Below are positions 45,884 through 55,011 of a DNA stretch of 64,000 nucleotides, piece after piece (within the stretch, counting starts at the first letter, position 1; each line of letters opens with the position of its first letter). This DNA is from Halomonas sp. LR3S48. GTDB taxonomy: Bacteria > Pseudomonadota > Gammaproteobacteria > Pseudomonadales > Halomonadaceae. A program made the position numbers and the translations under genes. The stretch covers positions 4,216,001 through 4,280,000 of the forward strand of contig NZ_CP107009.1 of the NCBI RefSeq assembly GCF_025725665.1. Direction: 5' to 3'. Under the pieces are notes generated by a model, which was not told the origin of the DNA, ran no database searches, and was given only the letters and a program-made list of their open reading frames with translations.

Positions 45884-46501
45884 ATGAGTGAAAACGCGTC
45901 TTCCGCCCCCCAATCGCGCGGCCCTGCCGATCACAATGTTCGCGAGCAGATCGTGGAGGCCGCCGAAGAGCACTTCAGCCACTACGGTTACGACAAGACC
46001 GCGGTCTCCGACCTGGCCAAATCAATTGGTTTTTCCAAGGCTTACATCTACAAGTTCTTCGATTCCAAGCAGGCCATCGGCGAGGCCATCTGCGCCAAGA
46101 CCTTGAGCGCCATCATCGTCGCGGTCGAAGAGGCCGTGGCCGACGCGCCCACGGCAACGGAGAAATTCCGCAGAATGTTCAAAAGCTTGGTATCGACTGG
46201 TGTGAGCCTGTTCTTCAATGATCGCAAGCTGTACGACATTGCCGCGCACTCGGCCGGCGAGGGCTGGCCATCTGCCCGCGCCTACGGTGAGCGCATCGAA
46301 CAGATCCTGTTGGAGATCGTCCGCGAGGGGCGCGAGAGCGGCGAGTTCGAGCGTAAGACGCCGCTGGACGAGACGGTGAAAGCGATCTTTCTGGTCATTC
46401 AACCCTACGCGAATCCGCTCCTGCTCCAGTACAACCTCGATCTCGTCGAGGAGGCGCCGGTGCAGCTGTCGAACCTGGTGCTGCGCAGCCTGGCTCCCTA
46501 G
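45884..46501 (+). CDS. TetR/AcrR family transcriptional regulator
   Basis: Repressor of 205 residues from MSENASSAPQSRG; a GTG four codons earlier is possible. The N-terminal HTH is VREQIVEAAEEHFSHYGYDKTAVSDLAKSIGFSKAYIYKFFDSKQAIGEAI (about residues 17-67), with the classic YKFF motif of the recognition helix. The C-terminal ligand domain is variable, as usual. It stands between the outer-membrane factor and the membrane-fusion/permease genes. The twin palindromes at 45832 and 46521 are its likely binding sites, so it should repress both arms of the pump and itself. Confidence 0.9.
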   Translation: MSENASSAPQSRGPADHNVREQIVEAAEEHFSHYGYDKTAVSDLAKSIGFSKAYIYKFFDSKQAIGEAICAKTLSAIIVAVEEAVADAPTATEKFRRMFKSLVSTGVSLFFNDRKLYDIAAHSAGEGWPSARAYGERIEQILLEIVREGRESGEFERKTPLDETVKAIFLVIQPYANPLLLQYNLDLVEEAPVQLSNLVLRSLAP

Positions 46502-46520
46502 TGCCCTAGCGAACCCAGAG

Positions 46521-46546
46521 AGTGACTATTTACAAATTCAGTCACT
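46521..46546. promoter_or_regulatory. TetR-type operator, site 2 (efflux MFP promoter)
   Basis: AGTGACT (46521-46527), twelve bases, AGTCACT (46540-46546): a perfect 7-12-7 palindrome 40 bp upstream of the membrane fusion protein start. It mirrors site 1 at 45832. Confidence 0.75.
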
Positions 46547-46586
46547 CGTCATAAGCTGTGAGATATCCGTCTTCCCGGAGATCTCC

Positions 46587-47708
46587 ATGCTCAAGCGCCG
46601 TGATGTCCCATTCCTTACCGTCATCGCTCTGCTGCCGCTTGCCTTGGCAGCGTGCAGCGATGCCACCTCTTCAATCGATCCGCGGACGGTGAGTCCCCTG
46701 GTGCGGGTAGCGGAGGTGGCGCCTTCCGCCCAGGCGGAGCGTTCGTTCACCGGCGTCATTGCGGCGCGAGTGCAAAGCGACCTCGGCTTCCGCGTACCCG
46801 GCAAGATCCTCGAGCGCCTGGTCGATACCGGGCAGACCGTCGAACGCGGCCAGCCGCTCATGCGCATCGATCCCACGGATCTGCAGCTCGCCACGCGCGC
46901 CTTTGAGGAGGCCGTGGCCGCCGCCAGGGCGCGTGCACGCCAGACCGCGGATGACGAGGCGCGCTACCGCGCTCTCGTTACCCGGGGCGCGGTGTCGGCA
47001 TCGGCCTACGACAACGCCAGGGCGGCCGCCGAGTCGGCACGGGCGGAACTCAATGCAGCCGAGGCCCGGGCCAATGTTGCTCGCAACGAAGCGAACTATG
47101 CGGTCCTGCTCGCCGACGCGGACGGCGTGGTGGTGGAAACCCTGGCGGAGCCGGGCCAGGTCGTCGCGGCCGGCCAGGTGGTCGTACGTGTGGCGCATGC
47201 CGGACACCGCGAGGCGGTCGTCGCGTTGCCCGAGACCCTGCGCCCGACGCTCGGCTCCACCGGCCGTGCGACCTTGTATGGCAATGGACTCACGGGTGCT
47301 GCGACGCTTCGCCAGTTGTCGGATGCCGCCAACTCTCAGACCCGGACCTTCGAGGCCCGCTACGTGCTGGCGGATGGACTGGCGGATGCACCACTGGGCT
47401 CGACCGTTTCCATTCATATTTCTGACCGTCGGTCCGACTCGGCACTGCAGGTACCGATCGGCGCCATCTTCGATCCGGGCAAGGGGCCCGGCGTATGGCT
47501 GGTCGAAGGAGAAACGCCCCGGGTCACTTGGCAGGCCATACAGGTGGCCGGCCTCAGCGATGAAACGGCGTCGATCGTCGGCGACCTCGAAGCGGGCGAT
47601 CGCGTCGTGGCGCTCGGCGCGCATCTGCTGCACGAGGGCGAGCAGGTGCGATTCGCCGAGAGCGAGGTTACACCAGGCTTGGCCGTTAACGGCGGAGAGC
47701 AGCGATGA
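46587..47708 (+). CDS. RND efflux periplasmic adaptor (membrane fusion) lipoprotein
   Basis: HlyD/AcrA-type adaptor of 373 residues. The signal peptide with lipobox is MLKRRDVPFLTVIALLPLALAACSDA. Mature features: TGVIAARVQSDLGFRVPGKILERLVDTGQTVERGQPLMRIDPTDLQ (first half of the lipoyl domain), an alanine-rich coiled-coil hairpin at about residues 105-165, and ADADGVVVETLAEPGQVVAAGQVVVRVAHAG (second lipoyl half). A beta-barrel and the C-terminal membrane-proximal domain follow. It links the inner-membrane permease with the outer-membrane channel. The stop overlaps the permease start by 4 bp. Confidence 0.93.
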   Translation: MLKRRDVPFLTVIALLPLALAACSDATSSIDPRTVSPLVRVAEVAPSAQAERSFTGVIAARVQSDLGFRVPGKILERLVDTGQTVERGQPLMRIDPTDLQLATRAFEEAVAAARARARQTADDEARYRALVTRGAVSASAYDNARAAAESARAELNAAEARANVARNEANYAVLLADADGVVVETLAEPGQVVAAGQVVVRVAHAGHREAVVALPETLRPTLGSTGRATLYGNGLTGAATLRQLSDAANSQTRTFEARYVLADGLADAPLGSTVSIHISDRRSDSALQVPIGAIFDPGKGPGVWLVEGETPRVTWQAIQVAGLSDETASIVGDLEAGDRVVALGAHLLHEGEQVRFAESEVTPGLAVNGGEQR

Positions 47709-50700
47709 GCGGCTTCAATCTCTCCGCCCTCGCGGTACGCGAGCGCTCGGTCACCCTGTTTCTTATGGTGGCGATCTTCATCGCCGGCATCGTGGCCTTC
47801 CTGACGCTGGGCCGGGCAGAGGACCCCGCCTTTACCATCAAGCAGATGACCGTGGTCACGGCCTGGCCCGGGGCCACGGCCCAGGAAATGGAGGAACTGG
47901 TCGCCGAGCCCCTGGAAAAGCGCATGCAGGAACTGCGCTGGTATGACCGGACCGAGACCTTTACGCGACCGGGCCTGGCCTTCACCACGGTGTACCTGCT
48001 CGACAGCACGCCGCCTGCCGAGGTCCCCGAGCAGTTCTACCAGGCGCGCAAGAAACTCGGCGACGAGACCGGCAACCTGCCGCGTGGCGTCATCGGCCCG
48101 ATGGTGAACGACGAATACGCCGATGTGACCTTTGCGCTCTACGCGTTTAAGGCCACGGGCGAGCCTCATCGACATCTCATCCGTGAGGCAGAGAGCCTGC
48201 GCCAGCGCCTGCTTCACGTGCCGGGCGTCAAGAAGGTGAACATCATCGGCGAGCAGGCCGAACGGATCTTCGTCGAATTCTCCCATGACCGCCTCGCGAC
48301 CCTGGGCGTCTCCCCTCAAGCCCTCTTCGCGGCACTGAACGGGCGCAACGTGATGACGCCCGCCGGCTCGATCGAAGCCCAAGGTCCGCAGGTCTTCATC
48401 CGGCTGGACGGGGCGATCGATGACCTCGAAGCGATCCGCAATACCCCGGTCACCGCGCAAGGCCGTACGCTGAAGCTCGGCGACATCGCCGAGGTGAAGC
48501 GGGGCTACGAGGATCCAGCCACCTTCCTCATCCGCAACGACGGCGAACCGACCTTGCTGCTCGGCGTAGTCATGCGCGAGGGGTGGAACGGCCTCGAGCT
48601 CGGCGAGGCACTGGAGGCGGAGGCAGCGGCGATCAACGCCGAGATGCCGCTGGGCATGAGCCTGTCCAAGGTCACGGACCAGTCGGTCAATATCAGTTCG
48701 GCCGTCGATGAGTTCATGCTCAAGTTCTTCGCCGCCCTCGGCGTGGTGATGCTGGTGGGCTTCCTCAGCATGGGCTGGCGCGCCGGCATCGTGGTCTCGG
48801 CAGCGGTGCCCCTGACCCTGGCCGCGGTCTTCATCGTCATGGCGGCCACCGGCAAGGACTTCGACCGGATCACGCTGGGCTCGCTGATCCTGGCGCTGGG
48901 GCTTTTGGTCGACGATGCGATCATCGCCATCGAGATGATGGTGGTGAAGATGGAGGAAGGCTACGACCGCACCCGCGCTGCGGCCTATGCCTGGAGCCAT
49001 ACCGCCGCGCCCATGCTCTCCGGGACCTTGGTGACGGCGATCGGCTTCATGCCGAACGGCTTCGCCAGGTCCACCGCCGGCGAGTACGCCGGCAATATGT
49101 TCTGGATCGTCGGCATGGCGTTGATCGCGTCGTGGATCGTGGCCGTCGTGTTCACGCCCTACCTGGGGGTGAAGCTGCTCCCGAACTTCGAGAAACGTGA
49201 GGGCGGGCACGGGGCGATCTACGATACGCCACGCTACAACAGCTTTCGCCGGTTGCTGGGTTCGGTGATCCGGCGCAAATGGCTGGTTGCGGCGGGCGTG
49301 ATCGGTGCCTTCGTCGTCGCGGTCCTGGGCATGGGCGTGGTCAACAAGCAGTTCTTTCCGACTTCCGATCGGCCCGAGGTGCTGGTCGAAGTGCAGATGC
49401 CGTATGGCACCGCGATCGAGCAGACGAGTGCGGTGACCGCCAAGGTCGAGGCCTGGCTGGCCGAGCAGCCGGAAGCGACGATCGTGACCGCCTACGTCGG
49501 CCAGGGGGCGCCGCGCTTCTACCTCGCCATGGCGCCGGAGCTGCCCGATCCCTCGTTCGCCAAGATCGTCGTCTTGACGGACGACCAGGCGGCGCGTGAG
49601 GCACTCAAGCTCAGGCTGCGACAGGCGGTGGCCAACGGCCTGGCGCCGGAGGCGCGCGTACGGGTGACCCAGTTGGTGTTCGGCCCCCCCTCGCCGTTCC
49701 CCGTGGCCTTCCGCGTGATGGGGCCCGCCCCCGACACGCTGCGCGACATCGCGGCGCAGGTGCGTGCCGTGATGCAGGCCTCTCCCCAGATGAGGACGGT
49801 CAATACCGACTGGGGCGAGCGCGTGCCCACGCTGCGTTTCTCGCTCGATCAGGACCGGCTGCAGAGCCTCGGCCTGACCTCGAGCGACGTGGCCCAACAG
49901 CTGCAATTCCTGTTGAACGGCGTCCCCATTACCGAGGTGCGCGAAGACATCCGGTCGGTGGAGGTCGTAGCCCGCTCTGCCGGAGACTCGCGGCTCGATC
50001 CGAGCAAGATCGACGATTTCACCCTGGTTGGCGCGACCGGTCAGCGGATTCCGCTGTCGCAGATCGGGACGGTGGACGTCCACATGGAAGACCCGATCCT
50101 GCGCCGCCGCGATCGCATGCCGACGATCACCGTGCGCGGCGACATCGCCGAGGGCTTGCAGCCGCCGGACGTGTCCACCGCCGTGTGGAAGGAACTGCAG
50201 CCGATCATCGCCGAACTGCCGACCGGCTACCGGATCGAGCAAGGCGGTTCCATCGAGGAATCCGGCAAGGCGAATCGCGCCATGGCGCCGATCTTCCCCA
50301 TCATGATCGCCCTGACGCTGATCACGATCATCTTCCAGGTCCGCTCGATCTCCGCCATGACGATGGTCTTCGCCACCGCGCCGCTGGGCCTCATCGGGGT
50401 CGTGCCCACCCTGCTGGTGTTCCAGCAGCCGTTCGGCATCAACGCCCTCGTTGGCCTGATTGCGCTGGCCGGCATCCTGATGCGCAACACCCTCATCCTG
50501 ATCGGCCAGATTCACGACAACGAGAAGGCAGGACTCGCGCCCTTCGACGCCGTGGTCGAGGCCACCGTGCAGCGCGCCCGCCCGGTCATCCTGACCGCGC
50601 TCGCCGCCATCCTGGCCTTCATCCCGCTCACCCAGTCGGTGTTCTGGGGAACGCTGGCCTACACCTTGATCGGCGGCACCTTCGCCGGGACGGTGCTGAC

Positions 50701-50791
50701 CCTGGTGTTCCTGCCGGCGATGTACGCCATCTGGTTCAGGATCAAGCCGGCCCCATCGCAAAGCTGGTCGCCATCACCCCAATCCCCCTAA
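47705..50791 (+). CDS. RND family efflux permease (AcrB/MexB superfamily)
   Basis: Inner-membrane proton-driven pump of 1028 residues. TM1 lies after a short cytoplasmic start (LSALAVRERSVTLFLMVAIFIAGIVAFLTLG), followed by a large periplasmic loop. The proton-relay aspartates sit in TM4: LILALGLLVDDAIIAIEMMVVKMEEG (about residue 400). The second half repeats the plan, with INALVGLIALAGILMRNTLILIGQIH and the lysine/arginine region near residue 940. The sequence is closest in style to short-loop HAE1/VexF-type permeases such as MmpL-unlike AcrB relatives; the drug or solute range cannot be told. ATGA-coupled to the adaptor gene. Confidence 0.93.
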   Translation: MSGFNLSALAVRERSVTLFLMVAIFIAGIVAFLTLGRAEDPAFTIKQMTVVTAWPGATAQEMEELVAEPLEKRMQELRWYDRTETFTRPGLAFTTVYLLDSTPPAEVPEQFYQARKKLGDETGNLPRGVIGPMVNDEYADVTFALYAFKATGEPHRHLIREAESLRQRLLHVPGVKKVNIIGEQAERIFVEFSHDRLATLGVSPQALFAALNGRNVMTPAGSIEAQGPQVFIRLDGAIDDLEAIRNTPVTAQGRTLKLGDIAEVKRGYEDPATFLIRNDGEPTLLLGVVMREGWNGLELGEALEAEAAAINAEMPLGMSLSKVTDQSVNISSAVDEFMLKFFAALGVVMLVGFLSMGWRAGIVVSAAVPLTLAAVFIVMAATGKDFDRITLGSLILALGLLVDDAIIAIEMMVVKMEEGYDRTRAAAYAWSHTAAPMLSGTLVTAIGFMPNGFARSTAGEYAGNMFWIVGMALIASWIVAVVFTPYLGVKLLPNFEKREGGHGAIYDTPRYNSFRRLLGSVIRRKWLVAAGVIGAFVVAVLGMGVVNKQFFPTSDRPEVLVEVQMPYGTAIEQTSAVTAKVEAWLAEQPEATIVTAYVGQGAPRFYLAMAPELPDPSFAKIVVLTDDQAAREALKLRLRQAVANGLAPEARVRVTQLVFGPPSPFPVAFRVMGPAPDTLRDIAAQVRAVMQASPQMRTVNTDWGERVPTLRFSLDQDRLQSLGLTSSDVAQQLQFLLNGVPITEVREDIRSVEVVARSAGDSRLDPSKIDDFTLVGATGQRIPLSQIGTVDVHMEDPILRRRDRMPTITVRGDIAEGLQPPDVSTAVWKELQPIIAELPTGYRIEQGGSIEESGKANRAMAPIFPIMIALTLITIIFQVRSISAMTMVFATAPLGLIGVVPTLLVFQQPFGINALVGLIALAGILMRNTLILIGQIHDNEKAGLAPFDAVVEATVQRARPVILTALAAILAFIPLTQSVFWGTLAYTLIGGTFAGTVLTLVFLPAMYAIWFRIKPAPSQSWSPSPQSP

Positions 50792-50806
50792 TAGAGGGAA
50801 ACTACC

Positions 50807-51613
50807 ATGTCAAATTCCAAAGTTGTCGTCGTTACCGGCGTGTCATCGGGCATCGGACGTGCCGCCGCGGTGAAGTTCGTCGAGCAGGGCTGCCGGGTGT
50901 TTGGCACCGCACGCAACACGGCAAAGGCACAGCCAATACCGGGAGTCGAGCTGGTCGAGATGGATATCCGTGACGAAGCGTCAGTTCAACATGGAATCCA
51001 GACCGTCATCGCTCAGGCAAAACGCATCGACGTGCTCGTCAACAGCGCTGGCGTGACCCTGCTCGGCGCAACGGAGGAGACGTCGATTGGCGAAGCCCAG
51101 ACGCTGTTCGACACCAACCTCTTCGGCCTCTTGCGCACGACCAGGGCGGTGCTGCCGCACATGCGCGAGCAGCGTTCTGGTCGCATCGTCAACGTCAGCT
51201 CGGTGTTGGGCTTTCTGCCTGCGCCGTACATGGGACTCTATTCGGCATCCAAGCATGCCGTCGAAGGGCTATCCGAGACCCTGGATCACGAGGTGCGTCA
51301 ATTCGGCATTCGCGTGGCACTTGTCGAACCCTCCTTCACCAAGACCAACCTGGATCTCAATGCGCCCCAGACAGCTTCCAGAATCCCTGACTACAGCAAG
51401 GAGCTAGGCGTCGTTTCCCAAGCCATCCAAAACAATGTCCAAAAAGCGCCTGAGCCCGATGGGGTCGCCACCAAGATTGTCGATGCCGCGTTGGGTGCAT
51501 GGAAGATGCGGCACACGCCGAAAGGCGAGGCTTCTCTTCTGAGGAAATTACGCCGCTTCATGCCCGCTGGCCCGGTCGAGAAAGGCCTCAGAAAAACGTT
51601 TGGGCTCGCCTGA
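50807..51613 (+). CDS. Short-chain dehydrogenase/reductase family oxidoreductase
   Basis: Classical SDR of 268 residues. The cofactor motif TGVSSGIGRAAAVKFVEQGCRVFGTARN is near the N-terminus, NSAG near residue 85, and the catalytic serine and YSASK (Tyr and Lys) in VNVSSVLGFLPAPYMGLYSASKHAVEGL (about residues 130-157). AGAGGG precedes the ATG, 16 bp after the permease stop, so it is the last gene of the efflux operon. The arginine in TARN after the second strand suggests NADP preference. SDR genes behind RND pumps may detoxify the exported compound (inference). Confidence 0.9.
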   Translation: MSNSKVVVVTGVSSGIGRAAAVKFVEQGCRVFGTARNTAKAQPIPGVELVEMDIRDEASVQHGIQTVIAQAKRIDVLVNSAGVTLLGATEETSIGEAQTLFDTNLFGLLRTTRAVLPHMREQRSGRIVNVSSVLGFLPAPYMGLYSASKHAVEGLSETLDHEVRQFGIRVALVEPSFTKTNLDLNAPQTASRIPDYSKELGVVSQAIQNNVQKAPEPDGVATKIVDAALGAWKMRHTPKGEASLLRKLRRFMPAGPVEKGLRKTFGLA

Positions 51614-51683
51614 ATTGCTCCTCTACTTTCTCACCAGAGTATGAGCCTTACAGGCATCACGAATGGCAAACGAGGAATCGAGT

Positions 51684-51832
51684 ATGCGTGAGTTGTGGTG
51701 GCTGGCTTGGGGCTGGTTTCTCCTTTGGCCGTAGGTGTAGAGGCCACCTGGGTCCGGCTCTTGAAGGGAGAGTCCGACATCAGGCACTTGCCCGAAACCA
51801 AGTACGGCACTAGGCATCTGGCTCCTCGTGTC
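51684..51832 (+). pseudogene. 5' fragment of a beta-ketoacyl-ACP synthase II (fabF) gene, frameshifted
   Basis: From 51695 the plus strand reads VVAGLGLVSPLAVGVEATWV, then RLLKGESDIRHLPETKYG and RHLAPRV, which is the N-terminus of FabF-type condensing enzymes. The likely original start ATGCGT is at 51684 with AGGA upstream. One missing base between 51684 and 51695 puts it out of frame (expected MRRVVVAG). After about 45 codons the similarity stops. The catalytic region is absent, so this is a dead gene fragment between the SDR and the GntR genes. Confidence 0.7.
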
Positions 51833-51850
51833 ACTCCAGATACAGAGTCG

Positions 51851-53224
51851 TCAGGCGGCGATGGTCCCCGTCGCCAGGGCGTGCTCCGTTCCGCCCCGCA
51901 GGTGGTGCTGCAGGATTTCCTGCGCACCCTCGGCATCTCGCCGCAGGGTGCAGTCGTAAAGCGCTCGGTGCTCGTCGGCGGCGATGCGGCCCCGGTAGGA
52001 GAGGGCAATGAGCTGATAGCGCAGGTACTTGTCGAAGACCGCGTTGTGCAGATGCATCAGTACCTGGGAGCCGCAGGCCGAGGTCAGCGCTTGGTGAAAC
52101 TGCCAGTCATACCGCTTCCAGAGTTCGGCGACCTGTAGATTGCCGTTCGCCATCTCCGCCTCCATGGTGGCGAGCTTGTGATAGGCCGCTACGACTCTCG
52201 CTTCCCAGTCGATGTCTCCATGCGCAAAGGAGTCCTCCAGCGCCCGCCCCTCCACCAGAAGCCGCAATTCGGCCAGCTCGCGAGCATTCTCGGCCGATAT
52301 CGGCGCGACTTCGAAGCCACGCTGACCCTCGGCGACGACGAATCCTTCCGAGGTCAGCCGGTTGAGAGCTTCGCGCAGTGTGGTCACGCTGGTGTCGTAA
52401 TCCTCCTGCAGGTTGCTCAATTTCAGCTTCTTCCCCGGGGGCAGCTTGCCGGCGATGATGTCGGCGCGTATGCAGCGCCAGGCCGTCTCGCCCACCGAGG
52501 CCAGCGTCTCTGACTTGTTCAGCCTTCCGTGAATTGAGGGCGTTGGGTCCGAAGCGGCGGAGGAGAGCTGACCGGTCTCCACCGTATGTGCCACGCAGGC
52601 TGCGATATGCTGGTGCAATATGCCGGCGGCACGCTCGGCGTCGCGTGCCAGGGCTGCATCCAACAGCATGCGGTGTTCCTGAGCCGCGGGTTTGCCACGA
52701 AAGATGACGGCAACGATCTGGTAACGCTGGTAGCGGTCGAAGATAGCGCCATAAACCTGGAGCAGCTCCGCCGAGCCGCACGCGGAAATCAGGGTATGGT
52801 GGAATTCACGGTCATAGCGCTTCCATTCGGCGCTGCGGCTGGTATCGCCCGCCATCATCAGGCGTTCCATGGACTCGAGCTTGTGGTACGCGCCGACCAC
52901 CCGCCCTTCCCACTCCAGGTCACCCTTGTGGAATGCCTCGCGCAGGGCGTGGCACTCCAGCAGTTCGCGCAGATCGGCGAGTTGCTGAAACTCCTCCTGG
53001 GTGACGGCGGCGACCTCGAAGCCGCGCTGGCCTTCGGAACGAACCAGGCCTTCGGCGGATAGCCGATAGAGGGACTCGCGCAGGGTGCTGACGCTGGCCG
53101 AGTAGCGCTCCTTCAACGCTTCCAGGCGTAGCCGGGAGCACGGCGCCAGACGACCGCCAATGATGTCGCTGCGGATGGACCGGTAAGCGCTTTCACCCGC
53201 CGTTTCCTGTGGTACAGGCAGCAA
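51851..53224 (-). CDS. Tandem-duplicated GntR/FCD transcriptional regulator (two HTH, two FCD domains)
   Basis: A 457-residue protein made of two complete FadR-type GntR units. Unit 1 (about residues 7-225): wHTH AYRSIRSDIIGGRLAPCSRLRLEALKERYSASVSTLRESLYRLSAEGLV, then an FCD domain. Unit 2 (about 245-457): AWRCIRADIIAGKLPPGKKLKLSNLQEDYDTSVTTLREALNRLTSEGFV plus FCD. Both FCD halves keep the Asp and three His metal ligands (YDREFH / EHRML / HQHI and YDWQFH / EHRAL / QHHL). Shared blocks include SEGQRGFEVA-type, RVV.AYHKL and EWKRYD-type. A TTG at 53224 has a strong GGGAGGT site; an ATG at 53305 lacks one. Family members normally have one unit and dimerise. It is divergent from the TRAP genes and probably controls them. 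Confidence 0.88.
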   Translation of the reverse strand: MLPVPQETAGESAYRSIRSDIIGGRLAPCSRLRLEALKERYSASVSTLRESLYRLSAEGLVRSEGQRGFEVAAVTQEEFQQLADLRELLECHALREAFHKGDLEWEGRVVGAYHKLESMERLMMAGDTSRSAEWKRYDREFHHTLISACGSAELLQVYGAIFDRYQRYQIVAVIFRGKPAAQEHRMLLDAALARDAERAAGILHQHIAACVAHTVETGQLSSAASDPTPSIHGRLNKSETLASVGETAWRCIRADIIAGKLPPGKKLKLSNLQEDYDTSVTTLREALNRLTSEGFVVAEGQRGFEVAPISAENARELAELRLLVEGRALEDSFAHGDIDWEARVVAAYHKLATMEAEMANGNLQVAELWKRYDWQFHQALTSACGSQVLMHLHNAVFDKYLRYQLIALSYRGRIAADEHRALYDCTLRRDAEGAQEILQHHLRGGTEHALATGTIAA

Positions 53225-53441
53225 GACCCACCTCCCTTGTTGGTACTGACCATTTTGTTCCTCGCCCGTGAAGCCAGCAAGAGAAAAACTCAATTCAAAT
53301 GACATTATCAAAAATATCGTAAGAAATCGCTAAAAGCAGTTGATCACCGAAATGCGTGATGTAGCATGGAGCTGTCCAGCGTGGGTGCAAGGCATCTCGC
53401 CGCGGGCGCATCACAACGACAAGATAAAAAGGAGGCACTCC

Positions 53442-54431
53442 ATGCCCATTCCCGCCCAATGCCGCGGCTTTCTTGCCGCCGGTGTCATGATGTTCGCAGC
53501 GACCACATCAGCCGTGACCGTCGCGCAAGACAACCCCACGCTGCGTTTCTCGGCGGTGTTCTCCGAGCAGGACATCCGGGCCGAGATGATGCAGCGCTTC
53601 GAAGAAGCCATCGCCGATGACTTCGATATGGAACTGCATTATGGCGGCACGCTCTTCAGCCAGGGCTCGGAATTGGTCGCGCTCCAGCGCGGCAACCTGG
53701 AAATGAGCAACGTCGCGCCGCAGGACGTCGCCAACCAGATCCCGGCCTGGTCCATTCTGACCTCCGCCTACCTCTTCCGTGATGCCGAGCACCTGCTGAC
53801 GTTCTTCGACAGTGAAGCCGGGGAAGAAATGAAGGCCATGGCCGAGGAGCAGTTGGGTGTTCACATCCTGGGCCCGACCTTCTTCGGCACCCGCCATGTA
53901 GGGCTGGTGGACGATGAGCGGATCGAAACTCCCGAGGATATGTCCGGCGTGCGGCTACGCATGCCGCCGGGAGAGTCGTGGCAGTTCCTGGGCGAGGCGC
54001 TCGGCGCGAATCCGACCGCCATGGCTTATGCCGAGGTCTATACAGGCCTGCAGACCGGCGCCATCGACGGTCAGGACAATCCCCTGCCGAACGTCCAGAA
54101 CATGCGTTTCTACGAAGTGATGGATCAGATCGCGCTGACGTCGCATCTCGTGGCGTTCGACCTGCTGATGGTTTCCTCCAGCGTCTGGAACGACATGACG
54201 CCGGAGCAGCAGCAAGCCTTCCAGGCCGCTGCTGACGAGGCGATTGCCTGGAGCACGGCGGAACATCAGCGCAAAGAGCAGGAACTGGCTGACTTTTTCC
54301 GCGAGCAAGGACTCGATGTCTACACGCCGGATATCGATGCCTTCCGCGAGTATGCGCAGCAGCGGTACCTGGAATCCTCGATCTCCGACGCATGGCCGGA
54401 AGGCATGCTCGAGCGCATCAACAACCTTTAA
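53442..54431 (+). CDS. TRAP transporter substrate-binding protein (DctP family)
   Basis: Periplasmic receptor of 329 residues from MPIPAQCRGFLAAGVMMFAA, with AGGAGG upstream. Signal peptide cleavage is near VTVAQD. Mature DctP features: LRFSAVFSEQDIRAEMMQRFEEAI, MELHYGGTLFSQGSELVALQRGNLEMSNV, IETPEDMSGVRLRMPPGESWQFLGEALGANPTAMAYAEVYTGLQTGAIDGQDNPL, which includes the ligand-carboxylate arginine. It heads a complete TRAP operon that continues into aroQ, so shikimate, quinate or dehydroshikimate is the likely ligand (inference from context). Confidence 0.94.
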   Translation: MPIPAQCRGFLAAGVMMFAATTSAVTVAQDNPTLRFSAVFSEQDIRAEMMQRFEEAIADDFDMELHYGGTLFSQGSELVALQRGNLEMSNVAPQDVANQIPAWSILTSAYLFRDAEHLLTFFDSEAGEEMKAMAEEQLGVHILGPTFFGTRHVGLVDDERIETPEDMSGVRLRMPPGESWQFLGEALGANPTAMAYAEVYTGLQTGAIDGQDNPLPNVQNMRFYEVMDQIALTSHLVAFDLLMVSSSVWNDMTPEQQQAFQAAADEAIAWSTAEHQRKEQELADFFREQGLDVYTPDIDAFREYAQQRYLESSISDAWPEGMLERINNL

Positions 54432-54487
54432 TGGCTGATGGATCGGCCGCGTCGCGGTCGATCCCACTCCACCCTGGAGGTACGCAG

Positions 54488-55009
54488 ATGCGCCAAAGGA
54501 TTCTCCGGTGGGCGGCATGGCTGCGCCATGGCGCCGAGGCCGTTGCGGCCGCCATGCTCGCCGTCATGTTCGCTTCGTTCCTGATCACGGTGCTGTTCCG
54601 CTACGTTCTTAACTGGCCGGCGGGCTGGGCCTCGGAACTGAGCACCGTGATGTGGGTCTGGCTGGTGCTGTTCGGTGCGGCCTTTCTGCTCCGCGAGCGT
54701 GACGAGATCCGCTTCGACATCTTCTACAGCAATGTTCCGCCTCCCATTCGCCGTATGATGACGGTGCTTTTCTCCCTTGGCGTCGTCGGCCTTTTCCTGG
54801 TTTCCCTGCCCGCGGTCTACGACTACGTGACCTTCATGAAGGTGCAGCGCACGTCGTATCTGCGTATCCGCTACGACTGGCTGTACTCGATCTACGTGGT
54901 CTTCGCCGTGGCCATCATCATCCGCTACGGCTGGATTGGCACTCGCGCCGCACTGGGGCACGACCCGATGGCCAAACGCGACGCCGACGACGAAACACAG
55001 CGAGGTTAA
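54488..55009 (+). CDS. TRAP transporter small permease (DctQ family)
   Basis: Four-helix membrane protein of 173 residues from MRQRILRWAAWLRHGAEAV, with TGGAGG ahead. Hydrophobic segments: AAAMLAVMFASFLITVLFRYVLN, STVMWVWLVLFGAAFLLRERDEIRFDIFY (with the conserved loop), MMTVLFSLGVVGLFLVSLPAVYDYV and LYSIYVVFAVAIIIRYGWIG. The WASELSTVMWVWLVLFGAA stretch is the DctQ hallmark. It joins DctM in the membrane. Two base pairs separate its stop from dctM. Confidence 0.92.
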   Translation: MRQRILRWAAWLRHGAEAVAAAMLAVMFASFLITVLFRYVLNWPAGWASELSTVMWVWLVLFGAAFLLRERDEIRFDIFYSNVPPPIRRMMTVLFSLGVVGLFLVSLPAVYDYVTFMKVQRTSYLRIRYDWLYSIYVVFAVAIIIRYGWIGTRAALGHDPMAKRDADDETQRG

Positions 55010-55011
55010 GG

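Noticed and set aside
47414..50761. A 1115-codon open frame on the minus strand opposite the efflux genes
   Set aside because: It runs antisense to the RND permease and adaptor, is rich in His/Gly/Arg/Asp with no domain, and is explained by high GC in the opposite frame.
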